DNA from: Magicicada septendecula | Taxonomy: Eukaryota > Arthropoda > Insecta > Hemiptera > Cicadidae | Length of the DNA: 64,000 bases | Assembly (NCBI GenBank): GCA_034769895.1 | Contig: CM068368.1 | Span: 687,037,877-687,101,876 of the forward strand | Direction: 5' to 3' | Part shown: positions 47,482 through 58,624 of the stretch, one piece after another | Position numbering within the stretch: position 1 is the first letter of the stretch | Layout: each line of letters opens with the position of its first letter | Notes under the pieces: model-generated | Database searches by the model: none | What the model was told of the DNA's origin: nothing | Seen by the model: the letters and a program-made list of their open reading frames with translations, nothing else | Position numbers and translations under genes: made by a program

Positions 47482-48039
47482 AATTAATGCATTAATTTTT
47501 AAATCTGGTACTTTTACTGCGCTTTTTGAATGATCTTTGTAGTTAGTTAGTTATCTTAGTAAATGGTATTATCTGATTTAAGAAAATAGTAAGCCTAATT
47601 CAGTCTACTAAAATTTCAAATCAGAATTTTAGTTTAGTTTAGAGACAATTTTACTTGTTGATTTTAGATAATTCATTTCAATATAAAAAACATAATTACT
47701 TTATATACAGCTAATTGTTATAGGCCAGCTACAACATCATTTAATTCAATTCAAATAAATTGTATTTGAATAATATCACAACAGAACCAGAGGCTATATT
47801 TGTACTAAGATTGATTTAAGGATAAAGATTGATTTAGTTAAAGAGGGAAATTTTATTTTGCACTGCACTTCAGAGAACTGGCAACACTGTGAGACAGTTC
47901 TCCCCTCCACTCATATTTCAGCTTTTCTTTGTTTACAGAGTAATGCTGGTGGAGTGAATATAACATAACCTCTCTTTGTAAAATGTTTGTTCTATCATAA
48001 GGTGTGAGTGTGAGTAGTACCGGTATTCAGTTTTCGAAA

Positions 48040-48504
48040 ATGGGGAAGAGAAAAGGACCTGCATGGGACTTTTTTAAAGAAAAGGTGATATGTAAGTGCT
48101 GTTGCAAAGAGTACAAACATGCTAATGTCAATAAAATGAGTAACCATATAAAAAAGTGTTTCAAGACTCCTGCAGATTTGAAAAAAGTGTTAAATTCAAA
48201 CATTTGTGCTACTGCTGTTTTCAAATCTTTTTCAACATCAACTCCACAAAAAATGAGTGTCCTGGAACCCTTGGAAATTGACACATCTTTTGAAACAGAA
48301 CCAGAACCCGGGCCAAGTGCAAGTAGTAATGAGCATAATAGGCTTGCAAGCAGAAATTCAAACCTATCATCTTCATCCTCATCAGAAGTTTGGGGATTAC
48401 AGCAATGTGGACAATCAAAAACTTTGTTGCAGTCTTCAACCTCTCAGTCTTCACAACAATCACAACTATTGTCATTTGTGGACCACATGGATACTCAAGA
48501 AAAT
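48040..48504 (+). CDS. hAT transposase exon 1, BED-type zinc finger
   Basis: It starts at ATG 48040 (MGKRKGPAWDFFKE). The BED finger shows CKCCCKEY then HIKKC, giving a CxxC...HxxxxC arrangement after the aromatic WDFF, as in DNA-binding BED domains of hAT transposases. A Ser-rich linker follows (SSSSSSEVW, then SSTSQSSQQSQ). The exon is exactly 155 codons and ends AAAAT before a GTAAGT donor at 48505, in phase 0. Without splicing the frame stops three codons later. It would bind the subterminal repeats of its own element. Confidence 0.85.
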
Positions 48505-49841
48505 GTAAGTACATAGTCTGCTTATTATTCAAATTATCTCAAAGATTATGTGGATTCAAATCCGTTATCTGCCAACCAAAGGTTACGTTAGGTCAAAACC
48601 GTCAGGTTCTGTGATAAGAAAAAAGTTCAAGTTTGGTTTAAGATAATGCAATTCAACCGAATGTATGTACTGCATTGGTCTATATTTAACTAATCTTTTA
48701 AGCTAGGTATACGGTATACTTCGTCGAGTCTTCGTTAATAGGCCTATATTAATGGAAATGAAATTCGACGTCTAGCTTGATTTAATTTTAAACCGAACCG
48801 GGCATTTTTAAGTATTATATTTTAACATTTTAGGCCATTAGGGCTAGGTTCTACATTTAGCATGAGCATGTGCTTTATCTTTAAAGAAATTCTATAATGG
48901 CTGTACACCAAGGTCACCTAAAAATTACAAATATATTTTTTTTACATTAGTCTCTCTAGGCCTACATGCAGTTAAATAATAACTACAAAAATGTAATTTT
49001 TCTTTGATGTATATCTTTTGGATGGAAGTTTAAAGTCACGGCGTTAGGAAGAGGCCTATTCACGCAAAACAAAGGACCTAGTAGCTTAGTAGTGAATTTA
49101 GAAAATATATTTGCGTAATAATTTATATGTTCATAAAATAATTGCTGAGTCTAACATGAAGATAGGCCTCCGAGTGAATTGAGTGGGAATATTTTGTAAT
49201 TTCGCGTTCTCTTTAAACAAAGCAGAGTTCAGAGTTCATTTATTTAGTTTCTGTTTTAGAATTTTTGGTAGGTCTGATAGTGTTTTATTCATGCATATTT
49301 TCATTAAATAATGTATTAGTTAATTTCGTTGCAAATTTTATAAAATTTGATAGCGAGTTTTTATGTAGCAGTCAATGGCTCAGTGCTCAGCTTGACGGAC
49401 GGCTTATGGCCATGTCTATAAGATTACGATATTTTGTATCGTTGTATCTGCTTTGTGTAAACATTGTTTGTGTAATAAATCTTTTCATTATTATTATTAA
49501 TAACTACAAAACTTGTCATGAAAACGCAAAAGAAAAAACTACCCACTACACCAGTACCCACAAGTACTTTATTGTGTATTTTAGTTATTACGCAGGCGTT
49601 TTTTAATCAATAGTTGCTATGTTATCACATTAAGATTTTAAAATACGATACCTTACCCTAATCTAAACTACCTTACCTAACCTTACCCTAATCTAAACTG
49701 GAACATAAATGCCGGTCTCACTTTTGTTACAAAATTCGCAGTTATTTGGGCTTTAAACATGTAATTTATGTGTTGCTAAGATCATTGTACATTTTTTCTG
49801 TAGGTTATCGGTTTTAATTTGTTTCTGTTCGTGTGTTGCAG
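48505..49841 (+). other. Putative intron of hAT transposase
   Basis: Donor GTAAGT at 48505 and acceptor TGTGTTGCAG ending at 49841 join two phase-0 frames of the same protein. The 1.3-kb interior has no transposase-like frame. Splicing is inferred from sequence only. Confidence 0.75.
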
Positions 49842-51553
49842 GAACGTCTAAATCAATACCTTGCTAAGGCCATATTTGTTAGTGGGTCTCCATTGGCACT
49901 CGTTGAACATCCTCTGTGGATTGATTTCTTCAAGAAAATTCGACCATCTTATGTCCTACCTTCACGGTATCGTTTGGCTTCAACCTATTTAGATGCTCAA
50001 TATACCGAAATGCAGACTGAAGTAAGTAAACAGTTACAAGACTCAAAAGATCTACATTTGCAATGTGATGGATGGAGCAACTTAAACAATGAATCCATAA
50101 TTAACTTTGTAGTTTCCAAACCGGATCCACTTTTTGTTGACTTTGTTATGACAAAAGACAATAGACACAATGCAAGGTATTTAGCTGAACTAATTGAAAA
50201 AATTCTTATAAAATATGGTCCAGAAAAATTTCTAGTCATTATTGCAGACAATGCTGCTAATATGAAGGCTGCGCTGAACATAGTTAAAGAAAAGTATCCT
50301 AACATTGTGCCCCTTGGTTGCCTTGCTCACCTGTTGCACCTGCTTTGTTCAGATATTTTACGCTGTACATCAGTGAAGTCCTTTATGGCTACTGTAATCG
50401 ATATTGTGAAGACAATCAAAAACAGCCATATTTAAAAGGGACTGTTTGACCAGATCTCGGCTGAGAAAAAAAAGTTCAAGGATAGAGTTACATTAAAGCT
50501 ACCAGGGAAAACTAGATGGGGCAGTCGCTTGTTTTGTATAAAAAGTTTATTGGCAAATAAAGTCGTACTTCAAACACTTGCTGTCAGTGAACAGGCAGAA
50601 CTCTCCACAGAAATGAAAAGAAGGTTGTTAGATGACTGTGTATTCTGGGTTCGTGTACAAAAAATGGTAGACATCTTAAATCCTATTGTACATCTGATAA
50701 CTGCTTTTGAAAGCAACCAGCCACAGATACATAAAGTATTTTCAAAATTCAATGACTTGGAGAAAACTTTAATTGTACAGCTCCCACTTTCTCTATTACA
50801 AAAAGCAGAAGAGAAAAATGTTCTGAAGAAGTTTAAAAAGCGGAGAGATTTTGGCTTAGGGGAAATACACCTTGCAGCAGACCTACTAAATCCAGCTGCT
50901 CAAGGGAGCAGTTTAAAACCACTCGAGTTACTAGATGCAGTTAGCTTTGTTTGTGATGTTGGCCGGAAAATGGGTGTAAGCATCCCTAAAATAAAAGAAA
51001 ATATAGCTGACTATAGAGACAAGCAAGGGATCTGGGGAAAAGAATTTGTGTGGGAAGGCATTGATGAATTGAGCCCAGTTCTGTGGTGGAGGGGATTAAG
51101 AGGAACATGTGAACTAGCAGATGTAGCTATTCGAATTTTAGGAGCACCTGTGACATCTGCTGCTACTGAACGTACATTCAGTTGGGTTCACAGCAAAAAA
51201 ATAAATCGCCTAAATTCACAAAGAGCTGCCAAGTTGACGTATTTATCATGCAATTGGAAGCTTTTAAATTGTAAGAGTAAGCCAAACAAGAGAAAGCGCT
51301 CTTGTGAAGAACAGCAAGACAAAGGGGGAAAACCTTCAGAAAACAAAATTCCTGAAGATGAAGATAAAGATGAAAGTGATGTTGAAGATGAAGTTAAAAA
51401 GACAACAGTGATTTTGAAGATGAAGATAAAGATGAAAGTGATTTTGAAGATGAAGATAAAGATGAAAGTGATGTTGAAGAGGAAGATAGAGACGAAAGTG
51501 ATGCTGGAGTTACAGATGAAGATGAAAATGGTGTTGAAGATTCAGTTGTGTAA
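49842..51553 (+). pseudogene. hAT transposase exon 2, catalytic and dimerisation domains
   Basis: It joins exon 1 in frame at ERLNQYLAKAIF. RNase H-like core landmarks are LQCDGWSNLNNESIINF (first Asp) and VIIADNAANMKAAL (second Asp), then LGCLAHLLHLLCSD and LKLPGKTRWGS. The C-terminal hAT dimerisation region reads VLWWRGLRG then PVTSAATERTFSWVHSKKIN. A single in-frame TAA at 50433-50435 interrupts otherwise continuous coding. Near 51398 a one-base shift moves the acidic tail (repeated GATGAAGATAAAGATGAAAG-type words) out of frame. Read through, it ends at TAA 51551-51553, while the shifted frame ends at 51590. One nonsense codon is the main lesion. Confidence 0.85.
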
Positions 51554-51984
51554 TTATCAATTTGTTTTAATAAATACTTTTAAACTATAATCTACTATAA
51601 TGTTTCTTTCATTGTAATGGTTTAATAAATACTTTCTTACTTGATAATCTTTTGCTTTCTTGATTCTTTAATTATCTTTACTAGTTCCCATGCATTCAAA
51701 TTTTAATTAAGTTAAAATTGATTGTTGGATGGAAAAGAGCTTACATTTCATCATGTCTTTTAAGAGTGTTAATTTATGATTATTAAAATTGAAATTCTGT
51801 TCAATTTGGAAAAAATAAAACAACCACTGTCGTAAGTACTTGGTTGTTCATGCCAAAATGTAGAATGCAACAGCTGATGAGCTGAATAAATTTTATACTA
51901 CCATATTCAGTTGGGTTTTAGAACACAAATATAATAATAAAAATATTAATATGTATACAGTCATGCCTTAAATGATTTTTATAA

Positions 51985-52036
51985 ATACCCGGGTATTTAC
52001 CTTGAATTTTAAATACCCGGGTATTTTACATCAATA
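51985..52036. repeat. 3' subterminal repeats of hAT element
   Basis: Two TAAATACCCGGGTATTT palindromes, then the tip ACATCAATA. Confidence 0.8.
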
Positions 52037-52044
52037 TAAATACG
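52037..52044. repeat. Right 8-bp target duplication of hAT element
   Basis: TAAATACG, identical to 47377-47384. Confidence 0.85.
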
Positions 52045-53469
52045 TAACAAATATTTTTCAATCTACACAAGGCTACTTATTCCTTAATTCCAACGACTAC
52101 GATTTCACGTCCTGAATTCATACGCGAACATTTACATCTTACTTATAAGTCGAATTTTAATTAACCATGTCAGACAAAATACTACAAAAGGAGAACAAAA
52201 AACTGTCGCCTACCGCCAGATGAGACACTAACAAGCCGCTGGCACGTGCCCGGATAACAAACCCTTAATGTGAGACCTTGTTTTTGCTACTGTTTTACAT
52301 CGTTTAGTATCACAAGCAATATTTGCGTCCCTATAATCTGTTCCAGATGTTCCCTGACGCACTGCAATAAATCACTGCCTCATTTTTTTGTCCTTGATGG
52401 CTTCGCAAGCAAAGGCTCTAGCGGCGTTAAGTGAAACTGACGTAGGGCAGGCTAGCTCGCGCGCGCCGCACACAGTGATGAAAGAACGAACACAAGGGCG
52501 CACCGCACAACAGACTTTATTTTACGGTCTCGCTTTGTGACTATATAGGCACAGTAACACCGTGCTGCTAGACAAAAACCATGCACACGAGACGCTGCGA
52601 GTCTGCTTGCTTACATACGCTACAGCCGTGACAATTCAGTCAGCATTCTAGATTGGAAATACGTGGTGTGGCGTTACAGCTCACAAATAATTTTAATTTT
52701 ACACTTCCTTTTAGTGTAATTTTAAAATTTTAGTTAATTCTGATTTTTTATACTTGCTTTTAGTTGTTCTCCAACTCCATGTTTCTTCAGCTTTCAGTGT
52801 AAAAACCAAACAATAATTTAAATTTTGAAACCACCATCTATGAACACGGAGCTTTATACAGACTATCAAATTCACAGGTCAATGTGTACACACTGTGTGC
52901 GTGGGGGGGGGGGGTTCTGTTTCTATCATGAAGATTTTTTCAACTTTATTGTTTTACAACTTAATAAAGTGATGTGCAACTTAATACGGCTCCACCAATA
53001 AATCTACTGAAGAAACTGTTCACACAAAACTGAAAGTATTTACATTCTGTACACGTTTCACTGTGTTCTTCGTTTTACATCGTCCTATCCTATGACCAGT
53101 ACACGTATAACACTATAATTATAATTTTGTATAGATTAGCAACTACACGTATACGGTATAAACAATATCGTGAGATAAACTTGGTAAGGTGACTGGTAGG
53201 CCTATAGGTGGTCAAAGTGAACTGTAGACATGACAATTAAAGATCTGAAAAATACACACGTTGTAACATACAAAATGTCAATTTACTTCATTCTTGTTAA
53301 ATCCACTTTGCTGAATCCACAACGAACAGGAGGAGAGGTTAGGGAATTGCGAGTAAGCAACTACCGTACGTTCAATTGGATTAATCAACTCTTGTTTTCG
53401 CAGTAAAATCAGGCTCGAATCTACGTACGGAGTACGCGAAGCTCTCCATCTGTAAATCAGTGAGCTCCA

Positions 53470-53470
<1 letters not shown>

Positions 53471-53507
<37 letters not shown>
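53471..53507. repeat. (CA)n microsatellite
   Basis: About 18 CA units. Confidence 0.96.
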
Positions 53508-53510
<3 letters not shown>

Positions 53511-54806
53511 ATATTACTTGAATGTGTAAGATTCAGGGCACTGTTGTTAGTGTGTGTTCAGTTATACCTAGTACGCTGATAAATCGTTTTGTATTGCACA
53601 TCTTTCTCACTGCCCAGTATGTCTCGTGGTTCTTCTTTCCAAAGCAGTTACGGTACTACAGTTACTGGCTGGTACAAATCAATAAATAACTACAACGAAA
53701 AACACGGTGGTAACAACCAATTCCTGCGTACATTCATTTTTGTCACTCACGTATTTAAGCAAAAGCCGTATTGTATTGGCGATATTTCTTGCGATTCGGT
53801 ATAGTATGTATAAAATTATGCACGCTATCCACTTTTGTGACGCTAAGTAACTAATAGAAAAAATGTCTGATGGCCAAAGTAAATTAAGGTCGGTCAACAT
53901 TGGACAGCCAAGAACCGAAGCGCAAACGGAGGGACAACGGGTGCACGAGCGAAACATTAACTTCCTTTGTTTACGCCTTCCGGGTTATTTCTGTTTCTAT
54001 TTTTAAAATTAACGCATTTTTATTTAAATCGCTTTTGCTTTCAAGGCCATACAGTACTAGAAATGACATAGCCTACTACTAACAGGAAAGATATATTTTT
54101 TTGTTTCAGTGAAACCCATGTTTTTACATATTATAAAAACGTTGCAAAATCTGCAGAAAGCCAACAAAAATATTAATGTCTGAGAATGTTTCCGAACAGC
54201 GGAAGTCCTCGAGCTACACTTATTTTTACAGTAATCATGGACGGTGGACACATCTGTTCTGGAGACCTTATATTAACATATTCAGAAATTAATAAAAACA
54301 TTAGTTAATATTACGTCTGTACCTTCAGACTCTACTCTAGATTCTAACACAAAATATAAGAATATTCAGAGATAGCAAGTACGCTATACACGATGTAATA
54401 GAAAGCGTTCTTGTTTATCAATAGTCATTTACTTAAAAAACAGAACAAATATTGCAGGATTTTTGGATTTACTATGTTACAATGATGACGTTCACATCTG
54501 ACCACATAACACACGACTACCGTTTACACTGTTTGGCTTCAATAAACACGTCACTGTCGGCGAAAAGGCGACAAGGAAACATAAGACGGTCTGTGCGAAA
54601 ATATTTCAAGCTGTCCGTTGAATTATTTACTTGTCTATTCTGTATGCAGCTAATTTTTCTAATGCCTTCTTTGTTATATGCAACAGTATTTCTATCCAGA
54701 CTAGAGACAAGATAATATGTACACAAAGACAGGTGCAAACAAGCTTCGGAATACTGCATAAATCTCACTTTTTTTATCTTTTCACTTTGTAAGATATTCA
54801 ATACAC

Positions 54807-55154
54807 TCATACTCCATTTAACTTTCTTTTTCTTTTGGACCCTATTCTATCCAATTTGGTATGTAACAATCCACTTAATTTTCCCCAAGTTTTTGTAACG
54901 TCTGGTCTAGACTCGTCGGTCTGAATTTTGAGCATACTGATCTGCCTTATTTTCCTCTTTTGTAGTCCTAAAGACGGCAGCGTATATTTCTTTGTTCCGT
55001 CCAATGTTTTTGGCTTGCAAAATCTGATCTGTTTCTTTACTTTTATGTGATTAAACCTGGTAGCGTTTCGCACTCTTTCGTTTCTCTTTTTCCCTTTACG
55101 AGATCTTTCAAGTCTGTCCCTGTCACTATCCAAGTCTGCGACACATACACCCAC
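54807..55154 (-). CDS. Unrecognised basic open frame, possible exon
   Basis: About 115 residues rich in Lys and Arg, with text such as KYTLPSLGLQKRKIRQISML and a C-terminal KRKRK. It does not resemble a transposon protein. A CTCCCAG lies just upstream on the minus strand and could be a splice acceptor, which would make this a terminal exon. It could equally be chance. No domain, partner or function is recognisable. Confidence 0.2.
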   Translation of the reverse strand: MGVCVADLDSDRDRLERSRKGKKRNERVRNATRFNHIKVKKQIRFCKPKTLDGTKKYTLPSLGLQKRKIRQISMLKIQTDESRPDVTKTWGKLSGLLHTKLDRIGSKRKRKLNGV

Positions 55155-56499
55155 CTGGGAGACGCGATAATTAATCTACTTTCAACATACTTGGGACTTA
55201 AACCCCACTAGTCTGTGCGTGTCTTCCCCGCGCCTGTCTATCTGTCTATCCCCTACAATATATTTGTGTTTTCTAATCTTCCAAACGGTCCCCAAGTTAA
55301 TAATACACTGTACGCATAAGGAAACTATAGTTTAAAGCGAGTATTTATAGTAAACTGCGCATAGAAAAACACAGAACCAAAATAGGCTATGTGTTATGCA
55401 GAAGGCATCTGCTTGTGTTACCGTTATCTAAACCAACCAACAAGATGGACTGATAAAAACGGCGCGGCGGACGGTTCCTAACACGCGACAAAACGACTTA
55501 AATAGTAGTTATGTCACACACGCTATGTAATATTTCTGTACCGTGAATTTCATAACGTATCGCATAGGCAAGTAGATTATCGATATGACCTACTTCGGAT
55601 TACGGTCGACTAAACTGTTATAACCTATGCAGAACGTTTGGATATAAGCGCTAAACAAATTAGTTTTTTTGTTATCAAAATAAACAAAGTGTAAAATAAC
55701 GAATTTAAACGAAAACTAGTGTCGCTGATAAATAAATCAATTCAGCACATATTGTGTTCAAACATGGCCAAGAATCTCGGAGTCGAGACCCGTTACAGCT
55801 AAAGAATGCAGTTTCCTTTAGCTACGTAATACGCGAGTTTCACAACTACAGATTGTTGAAGCATTACACTATCTACATATATTGACGGCTACTACACTAA
55901 TACTAACGTTTTTAGCCGACAATTCAACAAACGGCTGACAATTGTTGATGTTATGTCACATAAGTACGAAACGTTATAACATAGGCCTCCCGGTTTTTAC
56001 AATAGTTGTCGAATTACTTAACAGGGAAACGTTTGTCCGCCAATAAAAGGAACTTTTTTTACGTAATATTTATAAGTCTACAGTAAGAATACTCAACTCA
56101 TGAATATATTTATGAATAGACAAAAATGTAAAGTAACATTATTCATTAAGCATTACAATAAAATGAGAGATATATTACCGTACCGTTTATGCAAGTAAAG
56201 TTGCAGCTGGAAACAATGCGGTAACAACAATATCGTAATCTAGCGAGGATTTAGCATAACGTTATCATTTATTTATTTGCCGGGGCAATATACACTAGTA
56301 CAAGAGCATTTCTAGATAATTATTCATTCTCGTGGGTTTTCGTTTCTTTGTATACAAGATATTAACACTACGTTGTTTTTTTACGACTCTCTTTAACAGG
56401 TACTACACAAGTTAATGTATGGACGAATTCCATAATGTATGTTATAGTTTAAAGTATGTTCGGACACGCTTTTAATTTATGTTATAGTTAATGTTATTA

Positions 56500-57720
56500 T
56501 ACTATTTTGATGATATACTATCATATTCTTCTTCTTCGTATCATCAATCCGAAGATAGGTGGGCGGGGCATATGCTGAAATCAGTTTTTTCGGTCGACAG
56601 TCTTTTACTTGAGACATCTGTATATCCTCAACCCTACTTCTTCAGTCATTTGGCCCACGCCTTTTTTTACGTGGTATTCCGTACCAACTCTTCCATTATT
56701 TTGCATCTAATATTGTAGTAGTATGCCAAATAAGTTCGCCAACCATCGGCGTTTCCTTGTAACGATGCTATTCCATAACCTATCGCTTTCATTAACCAAT
56801 TAAACTACATCATTACTTACTCGATTCCTCCATGAGATCCCTTGTATCCCCCTGCAATGCCATGTCTCAAAGGCCTTTCTATTCCCCCCTTTCCCTTTTC
56901 CCCGTGGCCTTTTTTCAGAGCCATACAAAGTTTAAATCCATAAAATAGATTTTACAATTTTTCTTGGTCTCGGTACCAATGTTCTTAGAAGTTAGAGCAT
57001 CCTCTTCTTTTTCAGGAAGACCGCTGTTGCTAAAGTTACGCTAGACCAAAATCAACAGCAGGTCTTCGATGCTCTGAAGCTGTTCTAGCCATGTATTTGA
57101 AAATCCTGGCCTGTCTCAAATTTATACCTGCTAATAGAATATCCATCACCGATGTGAGGTCTCCCAATAACACAACTTCAATCTATTTCCTATTAATTTC
57201 CATGCCAAATTCGTGTAGTCTCACACACACGTATAATCGTATAGTATTTTCCATAGTAAATGTGTTGTTTTATAGGCAACTCTTATTTTCAGCCAGAACT
57301 ACTACATTGTCTGCAAATCGGAACATGCCCATTTCTACCCCCCCTTTCAACACCTCTAAAATACTCCTTGCAAAGATCGACCACATGTTATATTTATATG
57401 TTGAACAGTGGCGGCGACAAAGCGCATCCCTGCCTCGCTTCTTTCGTCATTTCAATTTCCGCACCAAGTACATCCTTACATCTAAATTCCAGTCGTACAT
57501 TCTTGTACTCCTCATAATCATTCTTCTATTCTTGTAGTCAAGTCGGATACATTTCAGAACTTTAGAAAGCATTTGTCAAGATATACTGTCAAGTCTTCTC
57601 CAAATCAACGAAAGCTAAGAACACTCATCTCATCATCTGCCTCATTTTTTCATTATATTGTCCCCAATTGCAAAATGCGAAATCCGAATGTGTGCCCTCA
57701 TTTTTGCGAAAACCAATCTG
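56500..57720 (-). pseudogene. Decayed LINE reverse transcriptase
   Basis: On the minus strand: MTKEARQGCALSPPLFNI (57470-57405), the RQGC..SPxLF motif preceding the catalytic core. Then FADNVVVLAENKSC, where the family has FADD and this copy reads FADN. Then GMEINRK. Downstream near 56760-56840 are LWNSIVTRKRRWLANLFG-like words matching the C-terminal R..W.GH region. Stops and frameshifts are frequent throughout. This is an old, immobile copy. Confidence 0.7.
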
Positions 57721-58272
57721 TTCATTACCAAGGTTAGTACTAATCAACTATGTATGTATTACTATTATATTATTCTACTAAAAGTGTTTCTCTGTAGTCG
57801 GTGTGGCGAGAAGCGTTACACGGTTAGAAGACACAAGAGACCACGGGCCTAATTATTACGAAAAAAATGATGATTTATAATAAGTCTTAAAGGATTTGTC
57901 TTCTCATTAATAATTATATAGATAGTTTGGTCCAAGATCAGACTTTAACAAAAGGTATCTTAAACTGCGGGGTACAAGTAAAGTACTGATTTTATGCCTG
58001 GATACATTCTTAGTTAACACACGAAACCAAACTAACTTGTATGTTTTTATCTTCTACACTGAAAAAAACTCCAAATCGTTTTAAAGAATGTGTAGGCCTA
58101 GTCTTGGAGATATGAGCGTCCAAACCAGTGACCCTTTTCAGTTTTCTACTAATACAACATACCAGTAATGGGTAAGGCTGCCATTTCGAACATCAAACAA
58201 ATATTTCAACAAATATATCGAGAAGAACAAGTACAATGTCTATGAATAGCTTGTGGGTTGGTTGGTCAGTCC

Positions 58273-58299
58273 AATAATAATAATAATCATCATCATCAT
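58273..58299. repeat. (AAT)n(CAT)n microsatellite
   Basis: Five AAT-type units followed by four CAT units. Confidence 0.9.
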
Positions 58300-58589
58300 A
58301 AAAAAATAATGGTAACAATAAAAAGAGAAAGAACAACGATTATTATTGTTATTATTATTATAATAGTTAGAATTTTGGATGACGACCTCGTCATATCACG
58401 TAACGTCTCAGTGGCGGCACAACGTTACTACTGAGGATACCACATGCACAGAATGGGTTAGTTACCTACTTTATGTTGTTCTTCATATAAGTGTCATAAA
58501 AAGGAATTCATAAAAAATGTCGTAACAACATCCGGATGCATAAAATATCAGTGTAATCCGGCATAACAATGTTTGCGCTCTTACTGTCC

Positions 58590-58624
58590 GACGTTTCGTA
58601 CCGCACACGTCGGCGTCTCATCAG
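58590..58624 (-). ncRNA. Isolated hammerhead ribozyme-like core
   Basis: Minus strand: CTGATGA, then about 20 bases in which GCCG pairs with CGGT, then GAAACGTC. Both conserved boxes are exact, but stem II is interrupted next to the core. No other Penelope-like sequence is recognised nearby. Confidence 0.45.

Larger units (their letters stand above)
47385..52036 (+). mobile_element. hAT DNA transposon, nearly intact
   Basis: The 4,652-bp element lies between perfect 8-bp duplications TAAATACG. The tips TAGTGATGT and (minus strand) TATTGATGT match at 8 of 9 positions. Subterminal regions at both ends are full of GGGTATTTA/TAAATACCC words (47398-47480 and 51985-52028), likely transposase-binding sites. 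It carries a two-exon transposase gene with one in-frame stop and one late frameshift. The 8-bp target, BED finger and C-terminal dimerisation region identify the hAT superfamily. Confidence 0.92.
52045..56499. other. No recognisable gene; one weak ORF and a microsatellite
   Basis: No transposon protein recognised. It contains a CA tract, a 12-bp G run at 52903-52914 and the basic open frame listed separately at 54807-55154. Confidence 0.4.

Noticed and set aside
57091..57537. 148-residue plus-strand open frame
   Set aside because: The opposite strand carries LINE reverse transcriptase motifs (RQGCALSPPLF), so this frame is a shadow.
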